NCBI GenBank assembly: GCA_018806915.1
Contig: JAGKQI010000101.1
Coordinates: forward strand, 930,001-994,000
Direction: 5' to 3'
Length of the DNA: 64,000 nucleotides
Source of the DNA: Phytophthora colocasiae
Taxonomy: Eukaryota; Oomycota; Peronosporomycetes; Peronosporales; Peronosporaceae
Positions 45,113 through 55,655 of the stretch are shown here, one piece after another. How positions within the stretch are numbered: the stretch's first letter is position 1; each line of letters begins with the position of its first letter. The notes under the pieces are model-generated. The model saw only the letters and a list, made by a program, of their open reading frames with translations. It was not told where the DNA came from and did no database searches. Made by a program: the position numbers and the translations under genes.

Positions 45113-45184
45113 AGCTCCTACCGGGATTTGAACCCGGATCGCTGGATTCAAAGTCCAGAGTGCTAACCATTACACCATAAGAGC
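45113..45184 (-). tRNA. trnQ-UUG: tRNA-Gln(UUG)
   Basis: Intact; T5 terminator. Confidence 0.97.
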
Positions 45185-45863
45185 GTCTAACCCAGCTCTT
45201 GCACACCAATCCGGAACACGCTCGAGTCGCTCTTACTCTCCATCATCACGCACATTGCACGCCCTCATCCACATACATCTATCCTCACTACACACACACT
45301 CCACCGCCAACTCCAACTCCCCTCACACATTCTCCTACCGTTGACCACACCGCTTCGATCCCCACCTCCAACCGTCCGTTTATCGAACACGCACGCATTC
45401 CACAATCGGCACTGCTATTGCTCGTGACAGACCTTGACGATGCCAGCTTCCTTTCCCACCACTCTTCCACGAGAACGAGATGGTTCATTAGCTACCGCCT
45501 CGCTCGTTCTCTTTCATCGCTCTTCTGCGTTGCGTGCTTCGATCTGCATGCCGTCTTTCCCGTTGCAGCTCCGCACGTACAAGACACATGGACCACGTCC
45601 TAGCAGCAGAGGATGGGTGGGTGATGGTAGAATGCGTCGGATGACGGCCTGCCACTGACAGCAAAGTTGATACGTGTGTGAGTTGACCGTGCCGTCTATC
45701 CGGTGCCATCTGGGCCATTGAGTTGGCAGCGACGGCGTGTATGGTCCGAGGCACGAGAGTGAATACCACAGCGGCGTAGGATGGGGTAATACGTCAGGCA
45801 GGACTAGTGTAAAGAGTAGCAACAACCGGGACGTGGTGGTGCCGGCAGGAGCGGTGCAAAACG

Positions 45864-45935
45864 AGGTCCTACCGGGATTTGAACCCGGATCGCTGGATTC
45901 AGAGTCCAGAGTGCTAACCATTACACCATAAGACC
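45864..45935 (-). tRNA. trnQ-CUG: tRNA-Gln(CUG)
   Basis: Intact; T4 terminator. Confidence 0.97.
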
Positions 45936-46045
45936 AGCACAAACGGACACACACACACAAATCAACATTCAAACAGCACTCACAAACATCACAACACAAC
46001 CACTGCAACACCCACACATCACCCTTCTAACGCCGCGCAAAAACA

Positions 46046-46117
46046 AGCTCCTACCGGGATTTGAACCCGGATCGCTGGATTCAAAGTCCAGAGTGCTAAC
46101 CATTACACCATAAGAGC
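46046..46117 (-). tRNA. trnQ-UUG: tRNA-Gln(UUG)
   Basis: Intact; T5 terminator. Confidence 0.97.
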
Positions 46118-46795
46118 GTCTAACCCAGCTCTTGCACACCCAATCCGGAACACGCTCGAGTCGCTCTTACTCTCCATCATCACGCACTTTGCACGCCCTC
46201 ATCCACATACATCTATCCTCACTACACACACTCCACCGCCAACTCCAACTCCCCTCACACATTCTCCTACCGTTGACCACACCGCTTCGATCCCCACCTC
46301 CAACCGTCCGTTTATCGAACACGCACGCATTCCACAATCGGCACTGCTATTGCTCGTGACAGACCTTGACGATGCCAGCTTCCTTTCCCACCACTCTTCC
46401 ACGAGAACGAGATGGTTCATTAGCTACCGCCTCGCTCGTTCTCTTTCATCGCTCTTCTGCGTTGCGTGCTTCGATCTGCATGCCGTCTTTCCCGTTGCAG
46501 CTCCGCACGTACAAGACACATGGACCACGTCCTAGCAGCAGAGGATGGGTGGGTGATGGTAGAATGCGTCGGATGACGGCCTGCCACTGACAGCAAAGTT
46601 GATACGTGTGTGAGTTGACCGTGCCGTCTATCCGGTGCCATCTGGGCCATTGAGTTGGCAGCGACGGCGTGTATGGTCCGAGGCACGAGAGTGAATACCA
46701 CAGCGGCGTAGGATGGGGTAATACGTCAGGCAGGACTAGTGTAAAGAGTAGCAACAACCGGGACGTGGTGGTGCCGGCAGGAGCGGTGCACAACG

Positions 46796-46867
46796 AGGTC
46801 CTACCGGGATTTGAACCCGGATCGCTGGATTCAGAGTCCAGAGTGCTAACCATTACACCATAAGACC
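46796..46867 (-). tRNA. trnQ-CUG: tRNA-Gln(CUG), terminator lost
   Basis: The tRNA body is intact, but the downstream T4 run is interrupted (CGTTGTGC instead of CGTTTTGC), so the usual Pol III terminator is absent. Confidence 0.96.
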
Positions 46868-46975
46868 AGCACAAACGGACACACACACAAATCAACATTC
46901 AAACAGCACTCACAAACATCACAACACAACCACTGCAACACCCACACATCACCCTTCTAACGCCGCGCAAAAACA

Positions 46976-47047
46976 AGCTCCTACCGGGATTTGAACCCGG
47001 ATCGCTGGATTCAAAGTCCAGAGTGCTAACCATTACACCATAAGAGC
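46976..47047 (-). tRNA. trnQ-UUG: tRNA-Gln(UUG)
   Basis: Intact; T5 terminator. Confidence 0.97.
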
Positions 47048-47727
47048 GTCTAACCCAGCTCTTGCACACCCAATCCGGAACACGCTCGAGTCGCTCTTAC
47101 TCTCCATCATCACGCACTTTGCACGCCCTCATCCACATACATCTATCCTCACTACACACACACTCCACCGCCAACTCCAACTCCCCTCACACATTCTCCT
47201 ACCGTTGACCACACCGCTTCGATCCCCACCTCCAACCGTCCGTTTATCGAACACGCACGCATTCCACAATCGGCACTGCTATTGCTCGTGACAGACCTTG
47301 ACGATGCCAGCTTCCTTTCCCACCACTCTTCCACGAGAACGAGATGGTTCATTAGCTACCGCCTCGCTCGTTCTCTTTCATCGCTCTTCTGCGTTGCGTG
47401 CTTCGATCTGCATGCCGTCTTTCCCGTTGCAGCTCCGCACGTACAAGACACATGGACCACGTCCTAGCAGCAGAGGATGGGTGGGTGATGGTAGAATGCG
47501 TCGGATGACGGCCTGCCACTGACAGCAAAGTTGATACGTGTGTGAGTTGACCGTGCCGTCTATCCGGTGCCATCTGGGCCATTGAGTTGGCAGCGACGGC
47601 TTGTATGGTCCGAGGCACGAGAGTGAATACCACAGCGGCGTAGGATGGGGTAATACGTCAGGCAGGACTAGTGTAAAGAGTAGCAACAACCGGGACGTGG
47701 TGGTGCCGGCAGGAGCGGTGCAAAACG

Positions 47728-47799
47728 AGGTCCTACCGGGATTTGAACCCGGATCGCTGGATTCAGAGTCCAGAGTGCTAACCATTACACCATAAGACC
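47728..47799 (-). tRNA. trnQ-CUG: tRNA-Gln(CUG)
   Basis: Intact; T4 terminator. Confidence 0.97.
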
Positions 47800-47907
47800 A
47801 GCACAAACGGACACACACACAAATCAACATTCAAACAGCACTCACAAACATCACAACACAACCACTGCAACACCCACACATCACCCTTCTAACGCCGCGC
47901 AAAAACA

Positions 47908-47979
47908 AGCTCCTACCGGGATTTGAACCCGGATCGCTGGATTCAAAGTCCAGAGTGCTAACCATTACACCATAAGAGC
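47908..47979 (-). tRNA. trnQ-UUG: tRNA-Gln(UUG)
   Basis: Intact; T5 terminator. Confidence 0.97.
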
Positions 47980-48666
47980 GTCTAACCCAGCTCTTGCACA
48001 CCCAATCCGGAACACGCTCGAGTCGCTCTTACTCTCCATCATCACGCACTTTGCACGCCCTCATCCACATACATCTATCCTCACTACACACACACTCCAC
48101 CGCCAACTCCAACTCCCCTCACACATTCTCCTACCGTTGACCACACCGCTTCGATCCCCACCTCCAACCGTCCGTTTATCGAACACGCACGCATTCCACA
48201 ATCGGCACTGCTATTGCTCGTGACAGACCTTGACGATGCCAGCTTCCTTTCCCACCACTCTTCCACGAGAACGAGATGGTTCATTAGCTACCGCCTCGCT
48301 CGTTCTCTTTTATCGCTCTTCTGCGTTGCGTGCTTCGATCTGCATGCCGTCTTTCCCGTTTTTTTTTGCAGCTCCGCACGTACAAGACACATGGACCACG
48401 TCCTAGCAGCAGAGGATGGGTGGGTGATGGTAGAATGCGTCGGATGACGGCCTGCCACTGACAGCAAAGTTGATACGTGTGTGAGTTGACCGTGCCGTCT
48501 ATCCGGTGCCATCTGGGCCATTGAGTTGGCAGCGACGGCGTGTATGGTCCGAGGCACGAGAGTGAATACCACAGCGGCGTAGGATGGGGTAATACGTCAG
48601 GCAGGACTAGTGTAAAGAGTAGCAACAACCGGGACGTGGTGGTGCCGGCAGGAGCGGTGCAAAACG

Positions 48667-48738
48667 AGGTCCTACCGGGATTTGAACCCGGATCGCTGGA
48701 TTCAGAGTCCAGAGTGCTAACCATTACACCATAAGACC
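48667..48738 (-). tRNA. trnQ-CUG: tRNA-Gln(CUG)
   Basis: Intact; spacer 3' of it carries the T9 run. Confidence 0.97.
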
Positions 48739-48846
48739 AGCACAAACGGACACACACACAAATCAACATTCAAACAGCACTCACAAACATCACAACACAA
48801 CCACTGCAACACCCACACATCACCCTTCTAACGCCGCGCAAAAACA

Positions 48847-48918
48847 AGCTCCTACCGGGATTTGAACCCGGATCGCTGGATTCAAAGTCCAGAGTGCTAA
48901 CCATTACACCATAAGAGC
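48847..48918 (-). tRNA. trnQ-UUG: tRNA-Gln(UUG)
   Basis: Intact; T5 terminator. Confidence 0.97.
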
Positions 48919-49602
48919 GTCTAACCCAGCTCTTGCACACCCAATCCGGAACACGCTCGAGTCGCTCTTACTCTCCATCATCACGCACATTGCACGCCCT
49001 CATCCACATACATCTATCCTCACTACACACACACTCCACCGCCAACTCCAACTCCCTCACATTCTCCTACCGTTGACCACACCGCTTCGATCCCCACCTC
49101 CAACCGTCCGTTTATCGAACACGCACGCATTCCACAATCGGCACTGCTATTGCTCGTGACAGACCTTGACGATGCCAGCTTCCTTTCCCACCACTCTTCC
49201 ACGAGAACGAGATGGTTCATTAGCTACCGCCTCGCTCGTTCTCTTTTATCGCTCTTCTGCGTTGCGTGCTTCGATCTGCATGCCGTCTTTCCCGTTTTTT
49301 TTTGCAGCTCCGCACGTACAAGACACATGGACCACGTCCTAGCAGCAGAGGATGGGTGGGTGATGGTAGAATGCGTCGGATGACGGCCTGCCACTGACAG
49401 CAAAGTTGATACGTGTGTGAGTTGACCGTGCCGTCTATCCGGTGCCATCTGGGCCATTGAGTTGGCAGCGACGGCTTGTATGGTCCGAGGCACGAGAGTG
49501 AATACCACAGCGGCGTAGGATGGGGTAATACGTCAGGCAGGACTAGTGTAAAGAGTAGCAACAACCGGGACGTGGTGGTGCCGGCAGGAGCGGTGCAAAA
49601 CG

Positions 49603-49674
49603 AGGTCCTACCGGGATTTGAACCCGGATCGCTGGATTCAGAGTCCAGAGTGCTAACCATTACACCATAAGACC
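49603..49674 (-). tRNA. trnQ-CUG: tRNA-Gln(CUG)
   Basis: Intact; spacer 3' of it carries the second T9 run. Confidence 0.97.
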
Positions 49675-49782
49675 AGCACAAACGGACACACACACAAATC
49701 AACATTCAAACAGCACTCACAAACATCACAACACAACCACTGCAACACCCACACATCACCCTTCTAACGCCGCGCAAAAACA

Positions 49783-49854
49783 AGCTCCTACCGGGATTTG
49801 AACCCGGATCGCTGGATTCAAAGTCCAGAGTGCTAACCATTACACCATAAGAGC
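49783..49854 (-). tRNA. trnQ-UUG: tRNA-Gln(UUG)
   Basis: Intact; T5 terminator. Confidence 0.97.
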
Positions 49855-50534
49855 GTCTAACCCAGCTCTTGCACACCCAATCCGGAACACGCTCGAGTCG
49901 CTCTTACTCTCCATCATCACGCACATTGCACGCCCTCATCCACATACATCTATCCTCACTACACACACACTCCACCGCCAACTCCAACTCCCCTCACACA
50001 TTCTCCTACCGTTGACCACACCGCTTCGATCCCCACCTCCAACCGTCCGTTTATCGAACACGCACGCATTCCACAATCGGCACTGCTATTGCTCGTGACA
50101 GACCTTGACGATGCCAGCTTCCTTTCCCACCACTCTTCCACGAGAACGAGATGGTTCATTAGCTACCGCCTCGCTCGTTCTCTTTCATCGCTCTTCTGCG
50201 TTGCGTGCTTCGATCTGCATGCCGTCTTTCCCGTTGCAGCTCCGCACGTACAAGACACATGGACCACGTCCTAGCAGCAGAGGATGGGTGGGTGATGGTA
50301 GAATGCGTCGGATGACGGCCTGCCACTGACAGCAAAGTTGATACGTGTGTGAGTTGACCGTGCCGTCTATCCGGTGCCATCTGGGCCATTGAGTTGGCAG
50401 CGACGGCTTGTATGGTCCGAGGCACGAGAGTGAATACCACAGCGGCGTAGGATGGGGTAATACGTCAGGCAGGACTAGTGTAAAGAGTAGCAACAACCGG
50501 GACGTGGTGGTGCCGGCAGGAGCGGTGCAAAACG

Positions 50535-50606
50535 AGGTCCTACCGGGATTTGAACCCGGATCGCTGGATTCAGAGTCCAGAGTGCTAACCATTACACCAT
50601 AAGACC
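50535..50606 (-). tRNA. trnQ-CUG: tRNA-Gln(CUG)
   Basis: Intact; T4 terminator. Confidence 0.97.
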
Positions 50607-50714
50607 AGCACAAACGGACACACACACAAATCAACATTCAAACAGCACTCACAAACATCACAACACAACCACTGCAACACCCACACATCACCCTTCTAAC
50701 GCCGCGCAAAAACA

Positions 50715-50786
50715 AGCTCCTACCGGGATTTGAACCCGGATCGCTGGATTCAAAGTCCAGAGTGCTAACCATTACACCATAAGAGC
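50715..50786 (-). tRNA. trnQ-UUG: tRNA-Gln(UUG)
   Basis: Intact; T5 terminator. Confidence 0.97.
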
Positions 50787-51466
50787 GTCTAACCCAGCTC
50801 TTGCACACCCAATCCGGAACACGCTCGAGTCGCTCTTACTCTCCATCATCACGCACATTGCACGCCCTCATCCACATACATCTATCCTCACTACACACAC
50901 ACTCCACCGCCAACTCCAACTCCCCTCACACATTCTCCTACCGTTGACCACACCGCTTCGATCCCCACCTCCAACCGTCCGTTTATCGAACACGCACGCA
51001 TTCCACAATCGGCACTGCTATTGCTCGTGACAGACCTTGACGATGCCAGCTTCCTTTCCCACCACTCTTCCACGAGAACGAGATGGTTCATTAGCTACCG
51101 CCTCGCTCGTTCTCTTTCATCGCTCTTCTGCGTTGCGTGCTTCGATCTGCATGCCGTCTTTCCCGTTGCAGCTCCGCACGTACAAGACACATGGACCACG
51201 TCCTAGCAGCAGAGGATGGGTGGGTGATGGTAGAATGCGTCGGATGACGGCCTGCCACTGACAGCAAAGTTGATACGTGTGTGAGTTGACCGTGCCGTCT
51301 ATCCGGTGCCATCTGGGCCATTGAGTTGGCAGCGACGGCTTGTATGGTCCGAGGCACGAGAGTGAATACCACAGCGGCGTAGGATGGGGTAATACGTCAG
51401 GCAGGACTAGTGTAAAGAGTAGCAACAACCGGGACGTGGTGGTGCCGGCAGGAGCGGTGCAAAACG

Positions 51467-51538
51467 AGGTCCTACCGGGATTTGAACCCGGATCGCTGGA
51501 TTCAGAGTCCAGAGTGCTAACCATTACACCATAAGACC
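51467..51538 (-). tRNA. trnQ-CUG: tRNA-Gln(CUG)
   Basis: Intact; T4 terminator. Confidence 0.97.
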
Positions 51539-51645
51539 AGCACAAACGGACACACACACAAATCAACATTCAAACAGCACTCACAAACATCACAACACAA
51601 CCACTGCAACACCCACACATCACCCTTCTAACGCCGCGCAAAACG

Positions 51646-51717
51646 AGCTCCTACCGGGATTTGAACCCGGATCGCTGGATTCAAAGTCCAGAGTGCTAAC
51701 CATTACACCATAAGAGC
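51646..51717 (-). tRNA. trnQ-UUG: tRNA-Gln(UUG)
   Basis: The body is intact, but the trailer is of CUG type (T4), a conversion tract ending just outside the gene. Confidence 0.96.
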
Positions 51718-52396
51718 GTCTAACCCAGCTCTTGCACACCCAATCCGGAACACGCTCGAGTCGCTCTTACTCTCCATCATCACGCACATTGCACGCCCTC
51801 ATCCACATACATCTATCCTCACTACACACACACTCCACCGCCAACTCCAACTCCCTCACACATTCTCCTACCGTTGACCACACCGCTTCGATCCCCACCT
51901 CCAACCGTCCGTTTATCGAACACGCACGCATTCCACAATCGGCACTGCTATTGCTCGTGACAGACCTTGACGATGCCAGCTTCCTTTCCCACCACTCTTC
52001 CACGAGAACGAGATGGTTCATTAGCTACCGCCTCGCTCGTTCTCTTTCATCGCTCTTCTGCGTTGCGTGCTTCGATCTGCATGCCGTCTTTCCCGTTGCA
52101 GCTCCGCACGTACAAGACACATGGACCACGTCCTAGCAGCAGAGGATGGGTGGGTGATGGTAGAATGCGTCGGATGACGGCCTGCCACTGACAGCAAAGT
52201 TGATACGTGTGTGAGTTGACCGTGCCGTCTATCCGGTGCCATCTGGGCCATTGAGTTGGCAGCGACGGCTTGTATGGTCCGAGGCACGAGAGTGAATACC
52301 ACAGCGGCGTAGGATGGGGTAATACGTCAGGCAGGACTAGTGTAAAGAGTAGCAACAACCGGGACGTGGTGGTGCCGGCAGGAGCGGTGCAAAACG

Positions 52397-52468
52397 AGGT
52401 CCTACCGGGATTTGAACCCGGATCGCTGGATTCAGAGTCCAGAGTGCTAACCATTACACCATAAGACC
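52397..52468 (-). tRNA. trnQ-CUG: tRNA-Gln(CUG)
   Basis: Intact; T4 terminator. Confidence 0.97.
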
Positions 52469-52576
52469 AGCACAAACGGACACACACACAAATCAACATT
52501 CAAACAGCACTCACAAACATCACAACACAACCACTGCAACACCCACACATCACCCTTCTAACGCCGCGCAAAAACA

Positions 52577-52648
52577 AGCTCCTACCGGGATTTGAACCCG
52601 GATCGCTGGATTCAAAGTCCAGAGTGCTAACCATTACACCATAAGAGC
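52577..52648 (-). tRNA. trnQ-UUG: tRNA-Gln(UUG)
   Basis: Intact; T5 terminator. Confidence 0.97.
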
Positions 52649-53327
52649 GTCTAACCCAGCTCTTGCACACCCAATCCGGAACACGCTCGAGTCGCTCTTA
52701 CTCTCCATCATCACGCACATTGCACGCCCTCATCCACATACATCTATCCTCACTACACACACACTCCACCGCCAACTCCAACTCCCCTCACACATTCTCC
52801 TACCGTTGACCACACCGCTTCGATCCCCACCTCCAACCGTCCGTTTATCGAACACGCACGCATTCCACAATCGGCACTGCTATTGCTCGTGACAGACCTT
52901 GACGATGCAGCTTCCTTTCCCACCACTCTTCCACGAGAACGAGATGGTTCATTAGCTACCGCCTCGCTCGTTCTCTTTCATCGCTCTTCTGCGTTGCGTG
53001 CTTCGATCTGCATGCCGTCTTTCCCGTTGCAGCTCCGCACGTACAAGACACATGGACCACGTCCTAGCAGCAGAGGATGGGTGGGTGATGGTAGAATGCG
53101 TCGGATGACGGCCTGCCACTGACAGCAAAGTTGATACGTGTGTGAGTTGACCGTGCCGTCTATCCGGTGCCATCTGGGCCATTGAGTTGGCAGCGACGGC
53201 TTGTATGGTCCGAGGCACGAGAGTGAATACCACAGCGGCGTAGGATGGGGTAATACGTCAGGCAGGACTAGTGTAAAGAGTAGCAACAACCGGGACGTGG
53301 TGGTGCCGGCAGGAGCGGTGCAAAACG

Positions 53328-53399
53328 AGGTCCTACCGGGATTTGAACCCGGATCGCTGGATTCAGAGTCCAGAGTGCTAACCATTACACCATAAGACC
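53328..53399 (-). tRNA. trnQ-CUG: tRNA-Gln(CUG)
   Basis: Intact; T4 terminator. Confidence 0.97.
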
Positions 53400-53507
53400 A
53401 GCACAAACGGACACACACACAAATCAACATTCAAACAGCACTCACAAACATCACAACACAACCACTGCAACACCCACACATCACCCTTCTAACGCCGCGC
53501 AAAAACA

Positions 53508-53579
53508 AGCTCCTACCGGGATTTGAACCCGGATCGCTGGATTCAAAGTCCAGAGTGCTAACCATTACACCATAAGAGC
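53508..53579 (-). tRNA. trnQ-UUG: tRNA-Gln(UUG)
   Basis: Intact; T5 terminator. Confidence 0.97.
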
Positions 53580-54259
53580 GTCTAACCCAGCTCTTGCACA
53601 CCCAATCCGGAACACGCTCGAGTCGCTCTTACTCTCCATCATCACGCACATTGCACGCCCTCATCCACATACATCTATCCTCACTACACACACACTCCAC
53701 CGCCAACTCCAACTCCCCTCACACATTCTCCTACCGTTGACCACACCGCTTCGATCCCCACCTCCAACCGTCCGTTTATCGAACACACACGCATTCCACA
53801 ATCGGCACTGCTATTGCTCGTGACAGACCTTGACGATGCCAGCTTCCTTTCCCACCACTCTTCCACGAGAACGAGATGGTTCATTAGCTACCGCCTCGCT
53901 CGTTCTCTTTTATCGCTCTTCTGCGTTGCGTGCTTCGATCTGCATGCCGTCTTTCCCGTTGCAGCTCCGCACGTACAAGACACATGGACCACGTCCTAGC
54001 AGCAGAGGATGGGTGGGTGATGGTAGAATGCGTCGGATGACGGCCTGCCACTGACAGCAAAGTTGATACGTGTGTGAGTTGACCGTGCCGTCTATCCGGT
54101 GCCATCTGGGCCATTGAGTTGGCAGCGACGGCGTGTATGGTCCGAGGCACGAGAGTGAATACCACAGCGGCGTAGGATGGGGTAATACGTCAGGCAGGAC
54201 TAGTGTAAAGAGTAGCAACAACCGGGACGTGGTGGTGCCGGCAGGAGCGGTGCAAAACG

Positions 54260-54331
54260 AGGTCCTACCGGGATTTGAACCCGGATCGCTGGATTCAGAG
54301 TCCAGAGTGCTAACCATTACACCATAAGACC
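54260..54331 (-). tRNA. trnQ-CUG: tRNA-Gln(CUG)
   Basis: Intact; last forward CUG gene. Confidence 0.97.
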
Positions 54332-54439
54332 AGCACAAACGGACACACACACAAATCAACATTCAAACAGCACTCACAAACATCACAACACAACCACTGC
54401 AACACCCACACATCACTCTTCTAACGCCGCGCAAAAACA

Positions 54440-54511
54440 AGCTCCTACCGGGATTTGAACCCGGATCGCTGGATTCAAAGTCCAGAGTGCTAACCATTAC
54501 ACCATAAGAGC
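54440..54511 (-). tRNA. trnQ-UUG: tRNA-Gln(UUG)
   Basis: Intact; last forward UUG gene before the inversion point. Confidence 0.97.
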
Positions 54512-54832
54512 GTCTAACCCAGCTCTTGCACACCCAATCCGGAACACGCTCGAGTCGCTCTTACTCTCCATCATCACGCACATTGCACGCCCTCATCCAC
54601 ATACATCTATCCTCACTACACACACACTCCACCGCCAACTCCAACTCCCCTCACACATTCTCTTACCGTTGACCACACCGCTTCCATCCCCACCTCCAAC
54701 CGTCCGTTTATCGAACACGCACGCATTCCAGGATAGATGTATGTGGATGAGGGCGTGCAATGGGCGTGATGATGGAGAGTAAGAGCGACTCGAGCGTGTT
54801 TCGGATTGGGTGTGCAAGAGCTGGGTTAGACG

Positions 54833-54896
54833 CTCTAATGGTTAGCACTCTGGACTTTGAATCCAGCGATCCGGGTTCAAATCCCGGTAGGAGCTT
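54833..54896 (+). pseudogene. tRNA-Gln(UUG) in inverted unit, 8-nt deletion
   Basis: Eight bases spanning the end of the acceptor 5' strand and the D-stem 5' strand (A box) are missing. The anticodon and T arms are intact. It is probably dead. Confidence 0.93.
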
Positions 54897-55003
54897 GTTT
54901 TTGCGCGGCGTTAGAAGGGTGATGTGTGGGTGTTGCAGTGGTTGTGTTGTGATGTTTGTGAGTGCTGTTTGAATGTTGATTTGTGTGTGTGTCCGTTTGT
55001 GCT

Positions 55004-55075
55004 GGTCTTATGGTGTAATGGTTAGCACTATGGACTCTGAATCCAGCGATCCGGGTTCAAATCCCGGTAGGACCT
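55004..55075 (+). tRNA. trnQ-CUG: tRNA-Gln(CUG) in inverted unit
   Basis: Full-length plus-strand copy. C27 is replaced by A, so the top anticodon-stem pair is an A27-G43 mismatch. T4 terminator present. Confidence 0.9.
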
Positions 55076-55655
55076 CGTTTTGCACCGCTCCTGCCGGCAC
55101 CACCACGTCCCGGTTGTTGCTACTCTTTACACTAGTCCTGCCTGACGTATTACCCCATCCTACGCCGCTGTGGTATTCACTCTCGTGCCTCGGACCATAC
55201 AAGCCGTCGCTGCCAACTCAATGGCCCAGATGGCACCGGATAGACGGCACGGTCAACTCACACACGTATCAACTTTGCTGTCAGTGGCAGGCCGTCATCC
55301 GACGCATTCTACCATCACCCACCCATCCTCTGCTGCTAGGACGTGGTCCATGTGTCTTGTACGTGCGGAGCTGCAACGGGAAAGACGGCATGCAGATCGA
55401 AGCACGCAACGCAGAAGAGCGATGAAAGAGAACGAGCGAGGCGGTAGCTAATGAACCATCTCGTTCTCGTGGAAGAGTGGTGGGAAAGGAAGCTGCGGAA
55501 CAAATGGCGCAAGGAGTATGCGGCTAAGATGAGGGCTCGCTGTGGGAGTTCTGGTGAAGACTACAACCTGGTGACGCAGGTGTTAAAGAGACGTTTGACC
55601 TGAACCTCTTATCGACGTTCTGCACACTGCGGCTTCGGATGGACGTCGTAGATGA

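Larger units (their letters stand above)
21558..54730 (-). repeat. tRNA-Gln tandem array, right block (about 37 units)
   Basis: This continues the left block after the retrotransposon. Pitch between CUG genes is mostly 929-933 bp. Exceptions are 596 bp (after the fused gene at 21719), 773-776 bp (four intervals between 22315 and 25414, units lacking about 155 bp of long spacer), 892 bp (tRNA deletion at 38614), 951 bp (28-bp replacement at 40721-40748) and 936-939 bp (T9 expansion). The long spacers of about 670 bp contain no gene that I can support; all ORFs there are repeat shadows. I saw no 5S rRNA, snRNA or other recognisable RNA in the spacer. Confidence 0.97.
54731..55494 (+). repeat. 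Inverted tRNA-Gln unit at the array edge
   Basis: At 54730 the forward unit breaks off inside its long spacer. The sequence then continues as the reverse complement of a unit, running through a UUG gene (deleted), a CUG gene and the long spacer until about 55494, where array sequence stops. The forward and inverted pieces therefore form a large imperfect palindrome centred near 54730. Both inverted tRNA loci carry damage or a mismatch that no forward copy has. Confidence 0.93.

Noticed and set aside
1..54730. CRISPR-like regular repeats
   Set aside because: The repeated blocks are tRNA genes in ~930-bp units, with no short unique spacers and no cas genes.
1..54730. Array as a pure assembly artefact
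   Set aside because: Unit-specific variants (swapped tRNA ends, T9 pair, 28-bp replacement, short-unit block) show that the units are distinguishable, although the exact copy number cannot be verified here.
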